NCBI GenBank assembly: GCA_023525975.1
Contig: CM042023.1
Span: forward strand, 13,900,501 to 13,964,500
Origin: Smallanthus sonchifolius
Lineage: Eukaryota > Streptophyta > Magnoliopsida > Asterales > Asteraceae
DNA: 64,000 nucleotides
Reading direction: 5' to 3'
Shown: piece after piece, positions 59,900-64,000 of the stretch
Layout: every line of letters begins with the position of its first letter
Numbering within the stretch: the stretch's first letter is position 1
Notes under the pieces: model-generated
Told to the model about the DNA's origin: nothing
Databases searched by the model: none
The model's input: only the letters and a program-made list of their open reading frames with translations
Made by a program: the position numbers and the translations under genes

Positions 59900-61171
59900 G
59901 TTAATACCATCATTTTTTGAATAGTTGTACGACATTATTTTTATACAAGTTGCCCCAAGTATTATATCTAATTTGGATTTAATGAAAAAAAAATAAAAAA
60001 TAAAAAGCAAATACAACGATTAAAAATATTTATGTTTGCTTTTTCTAGTGATCGAAGAAGACATAAACAATTATTTATTAAAAAAATTATGTAGCAAAAT
60101 ATTAAAAACAAACATCATATTCAAATAAGGGAGGTGCACCCCACTCGTACGTGCAGACCTTTTTGTCTCTTAACTAATATTTTGTAATATATTAATTGAA
60201 ACTTTATTATGGGTAAATTTTTTTCCCAATTCGAATGGATATATATAGTTCATTGATTTGTTGTTTGGTGATTGACGGTATTAGATAAAAGATATAGGTA
60301 GTAGTTAAAATTTACTGTGTATGCATGCATTTGTCTCTATTATTGTATTATATAGTTTGGTTGTTTTAGGGTCTATTTATAAACGATTAATAATATAAAA
60401 TATCTTATACTTATCAGAAGCCGAAGTTTAATTTTTTAATTGACCTAGGACTTTTGAGCTACATAGATGATTAGATTCTACCCTCCCTCTCCTTCTCTCA
60501 TGTTGAGGGAGAACGGCTGACCGCCGTCTCCCTCCTCACCAGTCGTGTCTTAGTGTGATAATTTTCGTTCTTTTTTATCCCACTCATCCTATCACTAAAA
60601 CACGTTGTACGTCTTTATAGTTGGGGTTTATTTGTTTTTCTTTTGTCACCGCTACAACCTAGCTTGATTTCGCGCTTATTGTCGTCGCCATTCTACAATC
60701 AGGGTTTAGACTGCTTTTCATCACAGATTTGATGCCAGTGTGTTTTCTAATTATTTAAGTTTTTTTAATTTATTTCATAAACATTCATCACTATTTGATT
60801 ATCTTATGCCATTGTTTTTATTGTTTTCTAGGACTAGTTTTAACCTCCGATCTTCTCCCACTTTAACTCTACGGATATAAAATATATGTTTGAGGTTTGG
60901 TTTCTCATATATTATTTGTATTATTTACCGTGATCAATGATATAAAATACCTTATGGAGATTTATTATTCTAGACGATACATACTAAAAGAGTCCGAAAA
61001 TTCTTCTCTCCGGATCAAACACAAAGATTACAAGAGAGAAAACGTTCACTCACAAATTTGAATCTAGATTACATTTGTAGCAGAAAAAGATGACTTGTTA
61101 GATTCATTTTCTATACTAATAATCAAAAAATGAAAGTTATTTTGTCTAAGAACCAAAAATGACCAAGATAT
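59900..61171. other. Intergenic, no gene seen
   Basis: AT-rich. The frame at 61159-61365 on the plus strand is the shadow of the LURP gene's last exon. No repeat ends recognised. Confidence 0.55.
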
Positions 61172-62029
61172 CTACATTTTGCCACAAATTAATCCATGTA
61201 TCGCTACTAGAGCCATTACAAATATACGATCCACATGTGGCTCGATCGTCACGCACAATACATCTTCCCCCAACACGACCCCTGAAGATGATCGTTTTCT
61301 TTTTACCTATATATCGCGTAAAGATACCAATTATTAGTCAAAATATAGAAAATAAAACACAATGAAAACATAAAATGATAATCAACAAAGACTCACCTCA
61401 GCCGTGACTCGTCCTTCACCATCGATTATCTTGAACTCTAACCTATGGTCCGATCCTTCCATTCTATGATTCGAGCCACTTGTACTTTGCCCCTCGTTGA
61501 TTCCAACCAAAACATCATAAACTGAATTATTCTTACAAAATCCGAAAGTTTTTCCAACTCCAAACCACGGTCTGCAAGAATCTTTGTCGTTATAACAATC
61601 CCAGAGCCCGAATCTCAATATTTTCTGTTAAATAATCAGAAAAAAAGTAATTTAACATAAACGTCACTTTAAAAAGTAAATACTCGAATATGGTTTCATC
61701 GCAAATGCTAGAAAGCAATTTATGACGATTTATAAACGATCACAAATAACACTTTGAGATTGAAATCAACTAAATGTCATAAAACACGACTTTACCTTTC
61801 GAAGTATTGTGCATACTATGTTTCCACGAAGATCCATCAAATAAACTTCACTTCTACGCTTGCTATCGTAATTATCTATACGAAAAACGACTTCTCCATT
61901 TGAATCGTACACCGTATACCCGTTCGAGTTTAACACGAGTGATTTCATCCATATAGTATACGTTTCTCTTTCAGTCGAACAGGAAGAAGATGAAGAAGAA
62001 GAAGGTATACCAGGATGTATTTTAGCCAT
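61172..62029 (-). CDS. LURP-one-related (LOR) protein
   Basis: Three exons on the minus strand, 62029-61796, 61624-61397 and 61306-61172, join in phase to 198 aa. It is a LOR/DUF567 domain with a Tubby-like beta-barrel fold. Exon 1: TIWMKSLVLNSNGYTVYDSN, VVFRIDNYDS, VYLMDLRGNIVCTILRK. Exon 2: WFGVGKTFGF, YDVLVGINEG, FKIIDGEGRVTAE. Exon 3: VKRKRSSSGVVLGEDVLCVT, IEPHVDRIFVMALVAIHGLI. The final hydrophobic helix (FVMALVAIHGLI) is typical of the fold. The family includes LURP1, needed for basal defence to oomycetes in Arabidopsis; most members have no known biochemical role. Start 62029 (MAKIHPG) is preferred over upstream in-frame ATGs because a TATA box lies only about 60 nt upstream. Length is usual for the family. 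Confidence 0.93.
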
Positions 62030-62084
62030 TTTTGAAGAGAGAGTTTGATATTTCATGTATGTATGATCAAGCAGCATCCATTCT

Positions 62085-62096
62085 ATTTATATAACT
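62085..62096 (-). promoter_or_regulatory. TATA box of the LOR gene
   Basis: TTATATAAATAG on the minus strand, 56-67 nt before the chosen ATG. This implies a leader of roughly 25-35 nt and disfavours the ATG at 62077. Confidence 0.55.
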
Positions 62097-62099
62097 TCC

Positions 62100-64000
62100 A
62101 AACACTTGTGTTGCATGGACCATGGACCCCAATTTTCATAATAACATAAAAGTGATAATATTAACCCTTTTTTGTTTAAAATAAATAAATTTATACAACA
62201 TGTTCTATAGAAAACAATTTTAAACAAAAGTGAGCTAGTTTGACTTAAACTTATACTCGTTTGTTTTTAATTTCTTCATCATCCTTTTATTAGTTTAATT
62301 GAGGAACAACTTTTCTTATAAAGAGTCAAAAGTTAATATTATATTATATGTCATATCAAAATTATTATACTTATTTTGAAAATGCTTAAATTTATTATAA
62401 ATCAGAAAATAAAACAATTTCACATCCTAGAGTAAAAGTTATAATCAAATTTTGAATTCTTCACTTCCTCTATGCACATATATATAACTAATAATATGGA
62501 AATTAAACCTATTTTAAGTTGTTTTGGTTTTTTTTTCCCTCAAAACTAAAAACAAATGCAAGACATGTTTGGTTTTTCTCACGTTTAAAACATTTATCAA
62601 GTGCGTATTTGTTTACGTTGAAGTTAGTAGTTTATATGTAATAAGTTATATATTTAATACTATAAAGATAATGAAAGAGATTAATTATTTATTTAGTTTG
62701 GAGAGTGAGTCTTTACATCATCTTGAGTTTAATATATTTTTGGTGTGATGCTTATCCCTCCAAATAGCTGTTACGATTTTCTTCGAACATGGCTGTCGGT
62801 AATCATAATCAAATTATAATTTTCAAATGAGTTACACACTAAAAAGTATTATTTGATACACATAATTATAGCATCATCTAAGCATGAGTATAATAATATG
62901 AGAGAAAAATTAATCCAATAGTAATCAAGATTTCATGATCTATTCCATTTGTTTTTGTCTCTCTAAATCACTTAACTTTTATAAAGTGTTTCAATTTTGT
63001 GAAATTATTTTATAAATAGTAAAAAAAATAAATTAAATGACCTAATTAAAACATATATAAATCTTTGTTACTATTTGGTAATTACTATTTTTTTTAATTA
63101 AAACATAAATGTGTTAACCCGAATAGCCTATTTAATAAATGAGTTAACTTGTTCATCCATAGGGTTGCTTCTTTTTTTCATTCTTATTTAGATTTTAGAG
63201 ATGGTATTCAAAAAGTGTTAAAATATAAAGTTTGATTTTTAGTTTTTCAATTTTCCCTCAAACTTTTATTTTTTCGTTTTGAAATCTTTATCGCCTCTTA
63301 ATTTCAAAAACTTTATTCACTAATTCTAACTACTTATTCTTCAATCATTTCTTCTAATCTCGAGTTAAATATATAAAACCAATTTTACTAATTACGAATG
63401 AGAAATGAAGTGATAAAAATAATTAAAAAGACACTAATTACCAAAAAGTTTCATTTGAGCGTAATTGTTTATTTAAATTGTTCTTAAGTCACTAGTTATT
63501 ACTCATTTATATATATATATATATATATATTCACAAATGAACATTAAATAGGTCAACCCAAAACACAAACCTAACAAGACATAATTTTAAGTGAGTCCCA
63601 AACGACACAAATAGATATATGAGTCGTGTTCTTCAACCCGTTAACCCAACATGACCTCTAGCTTGGCTAGGCTTACGTGCTTAAACGAGTATATTATTTA
63701 TATAAATATATTACTTTTTATTTAATATAACAAATATACATTACATAATTAATATTATTAAAAAATAAACTAAATAATATCTATTGTAATGTATATAAAC
63801 AATTATAATTATAAATATATAAAAAATATACATGTATATAAATAAAATAATTAAAAAACTAAATTATTAGTAATAATTACTCACAAGTCGAGTTCAAGTG
63901 TTAAATATACTTGAGCTCTACCACATTAAACAAGAGCTTAGACACATTAAACAAGAGTTTAGACGAGCTGAGACTTGACTCAACTCGATTACACGATTAC
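62100..64000. other. AT-rich intergenic DNA, no gene seen
   Basis: No conserved frame. An (AT)n tract lies at 63508-63530. The last 350 bp (GACTTGACTCAACTCG, ACAAGAGCTTAGAC and ACAAGAGTTTAGAC) look like the start of another dispersed repeat cut by the window edge. Confidence 0.55.

Overview
The window is a plant nuclear DNA segment. It holds intron-containing genes with GT-AG junctions, embedded in a dense mass of LTR retrotransposons, solo LTRs, MITEs, Helitron ends, SINEs and TRIMs. The genes look eudicot. The repeat style suggests Asteraceae, but that is an inference and was not tested.

Five genes can be supported. (1) 69..2466 (-): 5' part of a ubiquitin-like/BAG6-type protein, cut by the left window edge, with a probable non-coding first exon near 4.6-4.8 kb. 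(2) 25540..31389 (+): complete nine-exon DEAD-box RNA helicase of the DHH1/DDX6 class (plant RH6/RH8/RH12), 511 aa. (3) 34049..34270 (+): small ARGOS/OSR organ-size-related membrane protein. (4) 53865..58379 (+): nine-exon protein with an NT-type C2 domain and a long coiled coil, 967 aa. (5) 61172..62029 (-): three-exon LURP-one-related protein, 198 aa. There is no operon-like organisation; the genes look functionally unrelated.

Mobile-element layout. 5.1-5.7 kb: an LTR plus primer-binding-site remnant. 5997..11293: a gag-only (TR-GAG-like) LTR retrotransposon with a perfect CTCAT target-site duplication, whose gag has an in-frame TGA and whose 5' LTR carries a 577-bp insertion. 11436..11704: a solo Cassandra-type LTR with a 5S rRNA-like segment. 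11791..14105: a solo LTR (TSD ATGGC) holding another solo LTR (TSD CACTT). 14.8-24 kb: copies of one long LTR family in alternating orientation, holding a hAT MITE inside which sits a second hAT element, and a 2.6-kb solo LTR (TSD GTTTA). 35.4-37.2 kb: two TTA-flanked MITEs. 39.6-42.6 kb: more of the long LTR family. 43124..47873: a decayed Ty1/copia element. 48-53.5 kb: no gene, with fold-backs and Helitron ends. 59408..59896: another TTA-flanked MITE.

The most unusual signal is a block of short self-complementary words inside several LTRs. The word differs from copy to copy, and in one block (12384..12539) an outer base pair changes in a compensatory way between repeats.
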